From: Aquabacterium humicola
GTDB taxonomy: Bacteria > Pseudomonadota > Gammaproteobacteria > Burkholderiales > Burkholderiaceae_C
Direction: 5' to 3'
NCBI RefSeq assembly: GCF_030167915.1
Contig: NZ_JARGNB010000009.1
Span: 124,001-188,000 of the forward strand
DNA length: 64,000 nucleotides
This document shows, piece by piece, positions 36,401-47,458 of this stretch. The position numbers and the translations under genes are program-made. The notes under the pieces are model-generated. The model was given only the letters and a program-made list of their open reading frames with translations, did not search any database and was not told the origin of the DNA. How positions within the stretch are numbered: position 1 is the stretch's first letter; each line of letters opens with the position of its first letter.

Positions 36401-38154
36401 TTCAGGCTCCCGAGCTGCGACGCACGGGCGCCAGGATCGTCGTCGCTGCCTGGCCGGATGCCTTGCGCGGCCAGCTGGATCTCGCGCAGCGTGATGCCGA
36501 GCGCACGGGCGTAACGCTGCGCAATGCGCTGCAGGCCGCTGACCTGCTGGGCTGGCGGCAGTCCACCGAGGTCGACCACCTCGTTGGCACAACAGGCGGC
36601 CAGGCGCAGCACTTCGTCGTCGGTGTCCGCGGAGCGGATCGGGCTGTTCGGCGCCACGCGGCGGATCATGTGCATCACGGCGTCGTCCAGGCCCCATTGG
36701 CGGGCCACGGCCGCGCCCAGGCTTTCGACGTCGGTGCCGAGCACGGCGAAGGCGGCGCCCTCTTCGCTCATGCCAGGTTCGTCGGGCTCGCCGGCCTTTG
36801 CCGCCGGCGCCGGCTGCATCAGGCGGCGGATCTGCTGTGCCTCGTCCGGGAAGTGGTACTGCACGACCAGGCGCCCCAGGTTCTGCATCAGCGACAGCAG
36901 GAACACCACTTCGGCGTCGTAGCCGGGTGGCCGCAGCCACTGGGCGATGCGCCCGGCACGGCGCACGCGTTCGAGCAGCCGATCGAGCTCGTCGGCCTGC
37001 TGCTCGCTCAGGGCGCCGGGCCAGGGCCGCAGCGACAGCGCCGCGCGGCGCACGCCGTCGAGCCCCATCATGGCGATCGAGCGTCGCACCGTCAGCACCG
37101 GTCCGCTGCCCGCGGCCATTGCCGCGCGGACCTGCGCGCTGTTGACCATGCGGATCATCTCGAAGGCCAGCGCGGTGTCCTGCAGCACGATTTCGGCAAG
37201 CTCGTTGGTGCGCTCGCGTTCCATCAGCGCCAGCCGGGCCGCCCGCGCGGCTCCCCCGGGCACCGCCGGCAAGACGCCGTTGGCACGGATCCGGTCCGCC
37301 AGTTGCGCGAGCGGTCCGCCACCCTGTCCGCCCTGGGTCGACAGCCAGCCCTCGAGCGCATGCGCGAAGGTCCGCGCATTGCGGTAGCGCTGCCGTTCCT
37401 GGCGATCGGTCGATCGGTTGACGATCGCGCGCAAGGCTTCGGGAATCTGATGCACCGTGCTCCACGGCAGACGCACCATGTCGCGCCCCTGCGGTGGCAG
37501 GCGTTCGATCACGGCCGCGACATCCGGCTGGTCGAGCGCCGCTGCGCCCGACAGCGCCTGGTGCAGCACGATGCCGAAGGCGAGCACGTCGCGCTCGGCC
37601 GCGAGCCGGTGCGCCTGGAGGCTGCCGGGAATCGCCACGCCGTCGGTCGGCGCGAGCGCGACGCCCAAGCCCATCACGCGGCAATGTCCGGTTTCGCCGA
37701 TCAGCAGCATGCACGGCTGCAGGTCCTGGTGCGAGGCACCCGCCTCATGCGCGAACGCCAGCCCCTGCAAGGCCTGCAATGCGCGCGGAACGATCTCCAG
37801 CGCCGGCAGGCCCTTGCCGGTCAGCGTCTCGGACAGCGTGGCGCTGTTGCCACGGTCGTAAGTGATGTAAGGCCACTGCTCGACCTCGCCGATCTCGACG
37901 ACATGCGCCAGCGACGGATGGTCGACGCGCGCGGCCTTGCGGGCGGCCTCCCGCCAGCGATCCAGCCCCTCGGCATCCGCGGGACGGTTGCGCGGCATCG
38001 CGAGCACGAGGTCCTGTCCGTTGCGCGGGTCGGCCACCTGCCAGAGCATCGTGCGTACGCTCTTGCCGATCAGCTGCAGGAGCTGAAAGCGGCCGAAGTG
38101 ACGCACCGCCTGAGGGCGGGACGCTGGAGGCTGAACGGTGGTGGGCGAAGGCAT
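36397..38154 (-). CDS. pseudokinase - HDOD protein
   Basis: A 585-residue homologue of the downstream kinase. The kinase fold remains recognisable but the catalytic set is lost: the beta-3 lysine is M53 (LVLAM), the catalytic loop reads HQDLQPCM (142-149, with Lys to Gln and Asn to Met), DFG is MGL (161-163), and the glycine loop is reduced to LIGKSVR. An HDOD domain follows (AEIVLQDTALAFEMIRMVN, then MGLDGVRRAALSL). There is no GAF region. It is first in the pair, joined by a TTGA overlap. It probably works as an allosteric or scaffold partner of the active kinase; that is inference. Confidence 0.8.
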   Translation of the reverse strand: MPSPTTVQPPASRPQAVRHFGRFQLLQLIGKSVRTMLWQVADPRNGQDLVLAMPRNRPADAEGLDRWREAARKAARVDHPSLAHVVEIGEVEQWPYITYDRGNSATLSETLTGKGLPALEIVPRALQALQGLAFAHEAGASHQDLQPCMLLIGETGHCRVMGLGVALAPTDGVAIPGSLQAHRLAAERDVLAFGIVLHQALSGAAALDQPDVAAVIERLPPQGRDMVRLPWSTVHQIPEALRAIVNRSTDRQERQRYRNARTFAHALEGWLSTQGGQGGGPLAQLADRIRANGVLPAVPGGAARAARLALMERERTNELAEIVLQDTALAFEMIRMVNSAQVRAAMAAGSGPVLTVRRSIAMMGLDGVRRAALSLRPWPGALSEQQADELDRLLERVRRAGRIAQWLRPPGYDAEVVFLLSLMQNLGRLVVQYHFPDEAQQIRRLMQPAPAAKAGEPDEPGMSEEGAAFAVLGTDVESLGAAVARQWGLDDAVMHMIRRVAPNSPIRSADTDDEVLRLAACCANEVVDLGGLPPAQQVSGLQRIAQRYARALGITLREIQLAAQGIRPGSDDDPGARASQLGSLN

Positions 38155-38322
38155 CGCAAGTATGGACAGCGGTGCCCCGATTGGATCAAAGGGCCGAGGC
38201 GCCCGATGACCGGAACAGGCCCGGGATAGCGCACCAGATCACGGGGCGGGCACGTTCATACCCACGCCGGCCGACGGCATCGGCGTGCGGGCGAGGCCGC
38301 TACCCAGGCCGGGCGCGAACGT

Positions 38323-38337
38323 CTATCGCAGCGATAG
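38323..38337. promoter_or_regulatory. 15-base palindrome upstream of trxA
   Basis: CTATCGCAGCGATAG is a near-perfect inverted repeat (6-base arms) in the 277-base gap between the pseudokinase gene and trxA. It looks like an operator half-site pair; no known regulator is assigned. The rest of the gap shows a hairpin at about 38396-38413 just before trxA. Confidence 0.3.
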
Positions 38338-38431
38338 CGTTACAGCCACGGGCCGTGGCCGGTGGGGCCAAGCCCTTTATGTCAGAATTCTCGAAGGCCC
38401 TCTTTCGGGGCCTCTCCCCCGAGGAACCGCG

Positions 38432-38761
38432 ATGAGCAGTGAACTGATCAAGGAAGTCACCGACCAATCGTTCGACGCCGAGGTCCTGAAGTCCGAGACC
38501 CCCGTGCTGGTGGACTACTGGGCCGAATGGTGCGGCCCGTGCAAGATGATTGCGCCGATCCTGGACGAGACGGCCAAGGAGTTCAACGGCCGCCTGCAGA
38601 TCGCGAAGCTCAACGTCGATGACAACCGCGACGTGCCCGCGAAGTACGGCATCCGCGGCATCCCGACACTGATGCTCTTCAAAGGCGGCCAGCTCGCGGC
38701 AACGAAGGTGGGCGCCCTGTCGAAAGCCCAGTTGACGGCCTTCCTGCAGCCGCACCTATAA
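38432..38761 (+). CDS. trxA: thioredoxin
   Basis: General disulfide reductant, also electron donor for Bcp-type peroxiredoxins. The active site is [10 protein letters not shown], with the cis-proline in [11 protein letters not shown]. The ATG at 38432 gives 109 residues, the standard length; the longer frame upstream is not coding. It is followed directly by rho, the conserved trxA-rho order. The rho promoter lies within its last codons. Confidence 0.96.
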   Translation: MSSELIKEVTDQSFDAEVLKSETPVLVDYWAEWCGPCKMIAPILDETAKEFNGRLQIAKLNVDDNRDVPAKYGIRGIPTLMLFKGGQLAATKVGALSKAQLTAFLQPHL

Positions 38762-38762
38762 T
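38757..38762 (+). promoter_or_regulatory. -10 box of the rho promoter inside the trxA end
   Basis: A perfect TATAAT spans the trxA stop codon, with TTGACG at 38732-38737 (19-base spacer). It predicts a rho transcript starting near 38769, with a leader of about 230 bases. Confidence 0.6.
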
Positions 38763-38768
38763 TCGCCC

Positions 38769-39000
38769 CATTGCAGCGGGTGGTGACGCCACAAGCGCGC
38801 CCCCGCCGCCGCAGGATCTGCCACCACGCTGCCGGCACAGCCGGCTCTCGACAGAACGCGTGGTTCCGGCCCCAACCCCAGCGCATCGTCTTTTCTCCGC
38901 CGCGCGCGGAGCTGTTGCTGCAGCGGTTCGTGCCTCGACATCCGGCCCCAAGCGACCCTGGCAAGGCGCCCGGCTCACCACCCCAGGGTGATTCCCCCTT
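38769..39000 (+). promoter_or_regulatory. long rho leader with C-rich segments
   Basis: The 230-base leader has C-rich, G-poor stretches (for example around 38867-38905, with GGCCCCAACCCCAGC and TCTTTTCTCC) that could act as Rho-loading sites. It also has small hairpins, including TCACC/GGTGA just before the ATG. E. coli rho is autoregulated through Rho-dependent attenuation in its leader; the same is inferred here. Confidence 0.45.
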
Positions 39001-40263
39001 ATGCATCTTTCCGAACTGAAGGCGCAACACGTCTCCGAGCTCATCAAGATGGGCGAAGCGCTGGAGATCGACAACGTCGCTCGCATGCGCAAGCAGGAGC
39101 TGATGTTCGCCATCATGAAAAAGCGCGCCAAGGGCGGCGAACAGGTGTTCGGCGACGGCGTGCTCGAGGTGCTGCCGGATGGCTTCGGCTTCCTGCGCTC
39201 GATCGACACCAGCTACATGGCGTCGACCGACGACATCTACCTGTCGCCGAGCCAGATCCGCCGCTTCAACCTACACACCGGCGACATGATCGAAGGCGAG
39301 GTGCGGGTCCCCAAGGACGGCGAGCGCTACTTCGCGCTCGTGAAGGTCGACCGCGTGAACGGCCTGACGCCCGAGGAGAGCAAGCACAAGATCATGTTCG
39401 AGAACTTGACGCCGCTCTTCCCGAAGGAGCCGTTCAAGCTCGAGCGCGACATCAAGAACGAAGAGAACATCACCAGCCGCATCATCGACCTGATCGCGCC
39501 GATCGGCAAAGGCCAGCGCGCGCTGCTGGTCGCGCAGCCGAAGACCGGCAAGACGGTGATGATGCAGCACATCGCGCATGCGCTCGTCGCCAACCATCCC
39601 GAGATCCACCTGATCGTGCTGCTCGTCGACGAGCGGCCCGAGGAAGTGACCGAGATGCAGCGCACGGTGCGCGGCGAGGTCATCAGCTCGACCTTCGACG
39701 AGCCGGCCGCGCGCCACGTGCAGGTGGCCGAGATGGTCATCGAGCGCGCGAAGCGCCTGGTCGAGCTGAAGAAGGACGTCGTGATCCTGCTCGACTCGAT
39801 CACCCGCCTCGCCCGCGCCTACAACAACGTGCTGCCGTCCTCCGGCAAGGTGCTCACCGGTGGTGTCGACGCCAACGCGCTGCAGCGCCCGAAACGCTTC
39901 TTCGGCGCCGCGCGCAACGTCGAGGAAGGCGGCTCGCTGACCATCATCGGCACCGCGCTGATCGACACCGGCAGCCGCATGGACGAGGTGATCTACGAAG
40001 AGTTCAAGGGCACCGGCAACTGCGAGATCCACCTCGATCGCCGCATGGCCGAGAAGCGCGTCTACCCGTCGATCCTGATCAACAAGTCAGGCACGCGGCG
40101 CGAGGAGATGCTGCTGAAGCCGGAGATCCTCCAGAAGACCTGGATCCTGCGCAAGCTGCTCTATCCGATGGACGAGATCGAGGCGATGGAGTTCATCCTC
40201 GACAAGATGAAGTCGAGCAAGAACAACCTGGACTTCTTCGACATGATGCGGCGCGGCGGGTGA
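39001..40263 (+). CDS. rho: transcription termination factor Rho
   Basis: Hexameric RNA-dependent ATPase and translocase that ends transcription. The N-terminal domain [15 protein letters not shown] is followed by the RNA-binding cold-shock-like domain ([16 protein letters not shown]). The ATPase core has the P-loop [11 protein letters not shown], Walker [17 protein letters not shown], the Q loop [15 protein letters not shown] and the catalytic Arg region near [11 protein letters not shown]. Length of 420 residues matches E. coli (419). It is flanked by trxA and rpmE2. Confidence 0.98.
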   Translation: MHLSELKAQHVSELIKMGEALEIDNVARMRKQELMFAIMKKRAKGGEQVFGDGVLEVLPDGFGFLRSIDTSYMASTDDIYLSPSQIRRFNLHTGDMIEGEVRVPKDGERYFALVKVDRVNGLTPEESKHKIMFENLTPLFPKEPFKLERDIKNEENITSRIIDLIAPIGKGQRALLVAQPKTGKTVMMQHIAHALVANHPEIHLIVLLVDERPEEVTEMQRTVRGEVISSTFDEPAARHVQVAEMVIERAKRLVELKKDVVILLDSITRLARAYNNVLPSSGKVLTGGVDANALQRPKRFFGAARNVEEGGSLTIIGTALIDTGSRMDEVIYEEFKGTGNCEIHLDRRMAEKRVYPSILINKSGTRREEMLLKPEILQKTWILRKLLYPMDEIEAMEFILDKMKSSKNNLDFFDMMRRGG

Positions 40264-40277
40264 TTCCGCCGTCAGGC

Positions 40278-40334
40278 TATAATTTCGGGTTTTCCGCTTC
40301 TGGCGGTTCCGCTTATCGTGGTTCCGCTCCTGGT
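40278..40334 (+). promoter_or_regulatory. rpmE2 promoter and three-repeat leader
   Basis: TATAAT at 40278-40283 lies just after rho. The leader that follows has three imperfect direct repeats of exactly 15 bases, each holding TTCCGCT (starting at 40292, 40307 and 40322). The leader runs about 100 bases to the rpmE2 ATG. Confidence 0.5.
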
Positions 40335-40387
40335 AAGTGCGCACGCATGGTGCGGCGTGGCTGCCAACACACCCGGCGAGGTTTCGT

Positions 40388-40657
40388 ATGAAAGAAGGCA
40401 TCCACCCCAACTACCGCGAAGTCTGCTTCGTGGACCTGTCCAACGGTTTCAAGTTCGTCACCCGCTCGACGGTGCAGACCAAGGAAACCGTCAAGATGGA
40501 CGACGGCCGCGAGCTGCCGCTGGTGAAGCTGGAAACGACCAGCGAAACCCACCCGTTCTACACGGGCACGCAGAAGAGCATCGACAACCTCGGCGGCCGC
40601 GTCGAGAAGTTCCGCAACAAGTTCGCGCGCGTCGGTCTGGCCAAGAAGTCGGCCTGA
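40388..40657 (+). CDS. rpmE2: 50S ribosomal protein L31, type B
   Basis: An 89-residue L31 that sits at the subunit bridge of the ribosome. It opens MKEGIHPNYREV and holds SNGFKFVTRSTVQTKET and HPFYTGTQK. It has a single cysteine (C13) and no CxxC zinc motifs, which marks the zinc-independent C- form. It follows rho and is closed by a strong terminator. The ATG at 40388 is chosen over longer frames by the family N-terminus. Confidence 0.96.
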   Translation: MKEGIHPNYREVCFVDLSNGFKFVTRSTVQTKETVKMDDGRELPLVKLETTSETHPFYTGTQKSIDNLGGRVEKFRNKFARVGLAKKSA

Positions 40658-40683
40658 TCCAGACTTCCGTGCACACGGACAAC

Positions 40684-40707
40684 AGGGCAGCCTCGGCTGC
40701 CCTTTTT
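40684..40707 (+). terminator. intrinsic terminator of rpmE2
   Basis: An 8-base perfect stem (AGGGCAGC/GCTGCCCT) around CTCG, followed by TTTTT. It lies 27 bases after the rpmE2 stop. Confidence 0.92.
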
Positions 40708-40733
40708 GCTGCCCGCTCGGGCATCATCGACCG

Positions 40734-42392
40734 GTGACGACCCCGCTGCCCAACCCCGCGCTGGTCACGCGCGAGGCCGCACGCCGCCTGCCGCGACTGG
40801 CGCTGCTGCTGTTCTGCGCGTCGTACGTGCTGCCGGGCCTCTTCGGCCGCGATCCTTGGCGCGGCGCCGACCTCAACGCGTTCGGTCAGATGCTGGCGCT
40901 GGCCGAAGGCCGCGCGTCCTGGCTGGCGCCGGCGCTGGGCGGCGTGCCGACCGGTGCCTCGCTGCTGCCGCACTGGATCGGCGGATCGGCCATCGCGTTG
41001 AGCTCCCCCTGGCTCGACCCGGCGCTGGCCGCGCGGCTGCCTTTCGCGCTGCTGCTGGCGCTGACACTGGTGGCCGCCTGGTACGCCGCGTTCCACCTGG
41101 CCCGCACCGAATCGGCGCAGCCGCTGCCGTTCGCGTTCGGCGGCGAGGCTGATCCGGCGGACTACGCACGGGCCATCGCCGATGGCGCGCTGCTCGCGCT
41201 GATCGCTTCGCTCGGACTGCTGCAGTTGGGTCATGAAACCACCCCGGAGCTGGCCCAGCTCGCGGCACTGGCCTGCTTCCAGTGGGGGCTGTCGGCCGCC
41301 CTGCATCGACCGCCGGGTTGGCAGATCGGCGTCGGCGTCCTGCTGTCGCTGCCCGCGTTGGCGGCGAGCGACGCGCCGGCCATGGCACTGGCCATCGGCA
41401 TCGGCAGTCTCGTGCTGAGCTGGCGATCGTCGCTGCCGACCTTGCGCGCGATGCTGCCCTGGCTCGGCGCGGCCACCCTGCTGGCCGCGCTCGTCGCCTG
41501 GCCGGTCCATGCCTGGCGCTGGCGCGCCACACCGTTGATCGATCCGGTGCAACTGGTTCGCCTGGTGGCATGGTTCCTCTGGCCGGCCTGGGCACTGACA
41601 CTGTGGACGCTGTGGCGCTGGCGTCGCCATCTCCTGCAACTGCACCTGGCCATCCCGCTGCTGTCGGTGACCGTCTCGCTGGCCACCTGTGTCCTGATGG
41701 GGGGATCCGACCGCGCCCTGATGCTGGGCCTGCCGGGGCTCGCGATCCTGGCGGCCTTCGCACTGCCGACGCTGCACCGGAGCACCGCGGCCGGCATCGA
41801 CTGGTTTTCGGTCTTCTTCTTCTCGCTCTGCGCCCTGACCATCTGGGTGATCTACATCGCGATGCAGACCGGCTTCCCGGAGAAACCGGCCGCCAACGTG
41901 CAGCGTCTCGCGCCCGGTTTCCACGCCCCGCGCTCGGTCCTCGCCATCGCAGTCGCGCTGCTCGGCACGGCCGCATGGGTCTGGCTCGTGCGCTGGCGAA
42001 CCGGCCGGCACCGTGCGGCGCTGTGGAAGAGCCTGGTGCTGCCGGCAGGTGGTGTCGCGCTGTGCTGGCTGCTGCTGATGACGCTGTGGCTGCCGCTGCT
42101 GGACTACGGCCGCAGCTACCGCCCCGCGATGGAGCGGCTTCAGCGCTGGTTGCCTGCCGGAGCTTGCGTCGCGGCTCCCGGTGCCACGGCATCGGTGGTC
42201 GCTGCCCTGGAGTACCACGCCCGCCGCAGCGTCGACGCATCGCCGGACGCCGCGCGAGGTCGCTGCAGCACTCTGGTGATCGTGCACCGGGGGCCGATGC
42301 AGCCGGTGGTGCCCGCCGGCTGGCGGGAGATCGCCAGGGAGCGCCGGCCGACCGATCGCAACGAGTGGCTGCTGGTCTATCGCCGCATCTGA
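40734..42392 (+). CDS. polytopic membrane protein, ArnT/GT39-like glycosyltransferase candidate
   Basis: A 552-residue inner-membrane protein with roughly ten hydrophobic segments and a soluble C-terminal domain of about 100 residues. The first loop (GLFGRDPWRGADLNAFGQML) resembles the first periplasmic loop of ArnT-type lipid-linked sugar transferases, and the tail holds CSTLVIVHRGP. This suggests a GT-C-fold transferase for lipid A, cell envelope or protein glycosylation, but no diagnostic catalytic pair is certain. It starts with GTG at 40734, right after the rpmE2 terminator. Acceptor and donor are unknown. Confidence 0.65.
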   Translation: MTTPLPNPALVTREAARRLPRLALLLFCASYVLPGLFGRDPWRGADLNAFGQMLALAEGRASWLAPALGGVPTGASLLPHWIGGSAIALSSPWLDPALAARLPFALLLALTLVAAWYAAFHLARTESAQPLPFAFGGEADPADYARAIADGALLALIASLGLLQLGHETTPELAQLAALACFQWGLSAALHRPPGWQIGVGVLLSLPALAASDAPAMALAIGIGSLVLSWRSSLPTLRAMLPWLGAATLLAALVAWPVHAWRWRATPLIDPVQLVRLVAWFLWPAWALTLWTLWRWRRHLLQLHLAIPLLSVTVSLATCVLMGGSDRALMLGLPGLAILAAFALPTLHRSTAAGIDWFSVFFFSLCALTIWVIYIAMQTGFPEKPAANVQRLAPGFHAPRSVLAIAVALLGTAAWVWLVRWRTGRHRAALWKSLVLPAGGVALCWLLLMTLWLPLLDYGRSYRPAMERLQRWLPAGACVAAPGATASVVAALEYHARRSVDASPDAARGRCSTLVIVHRGPMQPVVPAGWREIARERRPTDRNEWLLVYRRI

Positions 42393-42408
42393 GCGGCCAG
42401 GTCGTTCG

Positions 42409-43743
42409 TCAAGCCGCCTTTGCGGCGTCGGCCAGGCGTTGCGCCCACTGGGAAGCCTGCGCGCCGTCGCTCGCCTCGACCATCACCCGCAGCACCGGCT
42501 CGGTGCCCGATGCGCGAATCAGCACCCGGCCTTCACCACCGAGCGCGACCTCGGCCGCCTTCGCCTCCCCCACCAGGCGCTGGTTCTGCTTCCAGTCGGA
42601 CATGCCTGCGAGTCGCACATTGATCAGCGTCTGCGGGAACAGCGCGACGCCGGCCAGCAAGTCGGCCAGCGAGGCCTGCGCGCGCTGCGTCGCCTGCAGC
42701 ACCTGCAGCGCGCTGACGATGCCATCGCCGGTGGTGTGCTTGTCCAGCGCCAGCAGATGGCCCGAGCTCTCGCCGCCGAGCAGCCAGCCGCGCGCCACCA
42801 GTTCCTCGAGCACATAGCGGTCGCCGACCTTGGCGCGCACAAGCTCGACGCCGCGGCGCTTCAGCGCGACCTCGATGCCCATGTTGCTCATCAGCGTGCC
42901 GACCGCGCCGGGCACGGCCTGGCCCTGCGCCAGCCGGTCGGCGACCATCGCGTACAACAATTCGTCGCCGTTGAAGAGCCGGCCGGACCGATCGACCAGC
43001 TGCAGGCGGTCGGCATCGCCGTCGAGCGCGATGCCGTAGTCGGCGCCGTGCTGCTGTACGGCGGCGACCAGCGCCTGCGGTGCAGTCGCGCCCACGCCGT
43101 CGTTGATGTTGACGCCGTCGGGGCTGCAGCCGATGCAGATCACCTCGGCGCCGAGCTCGTGGAAGACGTCCGGCGCCACGTGGTAGGCGGCGCCATGCGC
43201 CGCATCAATGACCACCTTCAACCCACGCAGCGACATGTCGTTGCCGACGGTGCTCTTGCAGAACTCGATGTAGCGGCCTTGCGCATCGTCGACGCGGCGG
43301 GCCTTGCCGAGCGTCGCCGCATCGGCCCATTGCGGAGCCTCCTCGAGCGCGGCCTCGACCGCCAGTTCCCACTCGTCGGGCAGCTTCTCGCCCTTGGCGG
43401 AGAAGAACTTGATGCCATTGTCCTGGTAGGGGTTGTGCGACGCGCTGATCACCACGCCGAGGTCCAGGCGCAGCGCACGGGTCAGGTAGGCGACGCCCGG
43501 CGTCGGCAGCGGACCGGTCAGCAGCGTGTCGACGCCCGCCGAGGCCAGGCCAGCCTCGAGCGACGACTCGATCATGTAGCCCGAGATCCGCGTGTCCTTG
43601 CCGATCAGCACGGTCGGCCGCTGCGTCGAGCGGCGAAGCACCCGCCCGACGGCGTGCCCCAGCTTCAACATGAAGTCGGGCGTGATCGGGTCCTTGCCGA
43701 CCTCGCCGCGGATGCCATCGGTGCCGAAATAGCGTCGAGCCAT
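42409..43743 (-). CDS. glmM: phosphoglucosamine mutase
   Basis: Converts glucosamine-6-phosphate to glucosamine-1-phosphate for UDP-GlcNAc, peptidoglycan and lipopolysaccharide. It opens with [13 protein letters not shown]. The phosphoserine loop is [17 protein letters not shown], the metal loop [11 protein letters not shown] and the sugar loop GGESSGH. The phosphate-binding loop [14 protein letters not shown] is near the end. Length is 444 residues. It is last in ftsH-folP-glmM, 19 bases after folP, as in E. coli. Confidence 0.97.
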   Translation of the reverse strand: MARRYFGTDGIRGEVGKDPITPDFMLKLGHAVGRVLRRSTQRPTVLIGKDTRISGYMIESSLEAGLASAGVDTLLTGPLPTPGVAYLTRALRLDLGVVISASHNPYQDNGIKFFSAKGEKLPDEWELAVEAALEEAPQWADAATLGKARRVDDAQGRYIEFCKSTVGNDMSLRGLKVVIDAAHGAAYHVAPDVFHELGAEVICIGCSPDGVNINDGVGATAPQALVAAVQQHGADYGIALDGDADRLQLVDRSGRLFNGDELLYAMVADRLAQGQAVPGAVGTLMSNMGIEVALKRRGVELVRAKVGDRYVLEELVARGWLLGGESSGHLLALDKHTTGDGIVSALQVLQATQRAQASLADLLAGVALFPQTLINVRLAGMSDWKQNQRLVGEAKAAEVALGGEGRVLIRASGTEPVLRVMVEASDGAQASQWAQRLADAAKAA

Positions 43744-43762
43744 GCTGTTTTCCTGTTCTGTC

Positions 43763-44596
43763 CTAACGCGACAGGCCAGCGGCCTGCCAGACCTTCAATG
43801 CATCGACGGTCGCGGCAACGTCGTGCACCCGCACGATGCGTGCGCCGCGCTGCACGGCGGCAAGCGCGGCGGCCACGCTCGCCGCCAAGCGGTCGTCGAC
43901 CGTGCGTCCGGTGAGCGCGCCCAGCGTCGACTTGCGCGACCATCCCACCAGCAGCGGCCGGCCGATGGCGAGCAACTCGGCCTGCCGTTCCAGCAGCAGC
44001 CAATTGTGCTCGGGCGACTTGCCGAATCCGATGCCCGGATCCAGCACGATGCGTTCCAATGCCACACCGGCGGCGAAAACCGTATCCAGGCGTTGCCGAA
44101 GGAAGGTCGTGACCTCGTCGATGACGTCGGCGTAGCGCGTGTCGGCCTGCATCGTGCCGGGCTCGCCGCGCATGTGCATCAGGCAAACGCCGGCACCCGA
44201 CCCGGCGACGGTTTCCAGCGCGCCGGGCCGCTGCAGCGCCCGCACGTCGTTGACGATGTCAACGCCGAAGTCCAGCGCGGCACGCATCACCTCGGGCCGG
44301 CTCGTATCGACCGACACCGGCCGGCCGAGCGTGACCGCATGCCGCAGCACCGGCAGCACGCGCGCGAGTTCCTCGTCGACCGTCGGCTGCCCGGCACCGG
44401 GACGGGTCGACTCGCCGCCGATGTCCAGGATGTCCGCGCCCTCGTCCACCAGCTGCTCGCAATGCCTCATCGCCCGCGATGCATCGAGGTAGCGGCCGCC
44501 GTCGGAGAACGAATCGGGCGTCGCATTGATGATGCCCATCACCAGCGGCCGCGAAAGCTCGAGCGTGAAGCGGGTGGTCTGCCAACGGTCTTGCAT
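43763..44596 (-). CDS. folP: dihydropteroate synthase
   Basis: Joins p-aminobenzoate to dihydropterin pyrophosphate in folate synthesis; the sulfonamide target. Motifs are [58 protein letters not shown] and GWSRKSTLG. The ATG at 44596 gives 277 residues, the family length, whereas the longer frame upstream is not supported. It is placed between ftsH and glmM. A hairpin at 44607-44628 sits in the gap to ftsH. Confidence 0.97.
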   Translation of the reverse strand: MQDRWQTTRFTLELSRPLVMGIINATPDSFSDGGRYLDASRAMRHCEQLVDEGADILDIGGESTRPGAGQPTVDEELARVLPVLRHAVTLGRPVSVDTSRPEVMRAALDFGVDIVNDVRALQRPGALETVAGSGAGVCLMHMRGEPGTMQADTRYADVIDEVTTFLRQRLDTVFAAGVALERIVLDPGIGFGKSPEHNWLLLERQAELLAIGRPLLVGWSRKSTLGALTGRTVDDRLAASVAAALAAVQRGARIVRVHDVAATVDALKVWQAAGLSR

Positions 44597-44606
44597 CACC
44601 AATGAA

Positions 44607-44628
44607 GACGGGGCCTTGCGGCCCCGTC
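44607..44628 (-). terminator. intercistronic hairpin between ftsH and folP
   Basis: Eight-base perfect arms (44607-44614 and 44621-44628) lie 27 bases past the ftsH stop, followed on the minus strand by only TTCATT. Probably a partial terminator or an RNA-stabilising stem in the operon. Confidence 0.45.
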
Positions 44629-44654
44629 GTGTCTTGTCGTCGTTCGCTGCGTGC

Positions 44655-46559
<1,905 letters not shown>

Positions 46560-46638
46560 CGCGGCTCCTTTAGCCAATCCCTGACGTCGACGACACGCCC
46601 ACCATGCACACCATGCACGCGCCGCCCGATGCGTGGGC

Positions 46639-46666
46639 AGATGGGGCCGATTCTATTCGAGTCAAG
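46639..46666 (-). promoter_or_regulatory. sigma-32 (heat-shock) promoter of ftsH
   Basis: On the minus strand CTTGACT (46666-46660), 13 bases, then CCCCATCT (46646-46639) closely matches the RpoH consensus CTTGAAA-N13-15-CCCCATnT. An overlapping TAGAAT (46655-46650) could serve sigma-70. It lies about 80 bases before the ftsH start. E. coli ftsH is heat-inducible. Confidence 0.75.
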
Positions 46667-46714
46667 CCCGCACGAAGCTGACGCAAGACCGTGCAGAAAC
46701 GAGGCAAATCAAGG

Positions 46715-47437
46715 TCAATTCGATCCAGTTTGACCGTTGCTCGCAGCGTCCGCACCACCCGGCGACGGGAACTTCAGACCGATGCCCACGAGAAAGGTTT
46801 CGGCCGATTTGTCACGCGATGCTTTGGGCTTGACGGGCTTCACGACGCGGAACGTCTTCTTGAAACGCTCGACCAGCTGGCTGTAGCCGCTGCCATGGAA
46901 GACCTTGGCGACCAGCGCACCGCCGGGCTTCAGGTGGGTCTGGCTGAATTCCAGCGCCAGCTCGATCAGATGCTCGATGCGCGCGGCATCCGACGACTCG
47001 ATGCCGGAGAGGTTGGGCGCCATGTCCGACACGACCACGTCGACCGGGCGGCCGCCGACGGCCTCGTGCAGTGTCTGCAGCACCTCGTCCTCGCGGAAGT
47101 CGCCCTGGATGAAGTGCACCCCCTCGATCGGCTCCATCGGCAGGATGTCCAGCGCGATGATCGTGCCGTCGAGCTCCCCGACCGCCGCACCGCCGGCGCC
47201 CGCGTTCTTCGGCGCGAAGCGCCGCCGCAGGTACTGGCTCCAGGCCCCCGGCACGGATCCCAGGTCCACCACCACCTGGCCGGGCTTGATCAGCTGGAAC
47301 GCCTCGTCGATCTCCTTCAGCTTGTACGCCGCGCGGGCCCGGTAGCCCTCCCTCTGCGCCATCTTGACGTAGGGGTCCGACAGGTGATCCTGCAGCCACG
47401 CCTTGTTGAGCTTCTTGCTCTTGGTCTTGATCTTCAT
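46715..47437 (-). CDS. rlmE: 23S rRNA (uridine(2552)-2'-O)-methyltransferase
   Basis: Methylates U2552 in the ribosomal A loop, needed for late 50S assembly. SAM motif [16 protein letters not shown]. The K-D-K-E tetrad is seen in part: Asp in [11 protein letters not shown], Lys in [10 protein letters not shown] and Glu in [10 protein letters not shown], with the first Lys near LNKAWLQDH. The ATG at 47437 gives 240 residues; the tail is slightly longer than in E. coli (209). It lies upstream of ftsH with a 155-base gap holding the ftsH promoter. Confidence 0.95.
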   Translation of the reverse strand: MKIKTKSKKLNKAWLQDHLSDPYVKMAQREGYRARAAYKLKEIDEAFQLIKPGQVVVDLGSVPGAWSQYLRRRFAPKNAGAGGAAVGELDGTIIALDILPMEPIEGVHFIQGDFREDEVLQTLHEAVGGRPVDVVVSDMAPNLSGIESSDAARIEHLIELALEFSQTHLKPGGALVAKVFHGSGYSQLVERFKKTFRVVKPVKPKASRDKSAETFLVGIGLKFPSPGGADAASNGQTGSN

Positions 47438-47446
47438 TCGACTGGG

Positions 47447-47453
47447 GATAATA
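47447..47453. promoter_or_regulatory. shared -10 region of divergent yhbY and rlmE promoters
   Basis: GATAATA reads GATAAT toward yhbY (6 bases from its ATG, so leaderless) and TATTAT toward rlmE (10 bases from its ATG). Both genes appear to start from the same 7 bases, so their initiation should be mutually exclusive. Confidence 0.5.
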
Positions 47454-47458
47454 CGAGG

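Noticed and set aside
36401-37714. N-terminal extension of the active kinase to about 1250 residues
   Set aside because: The extra part overlaps the pseudokinase gene in another frame and is Arg/Gly/Ala-rich without motifs; TTG at 36400 is a natural coupled start.
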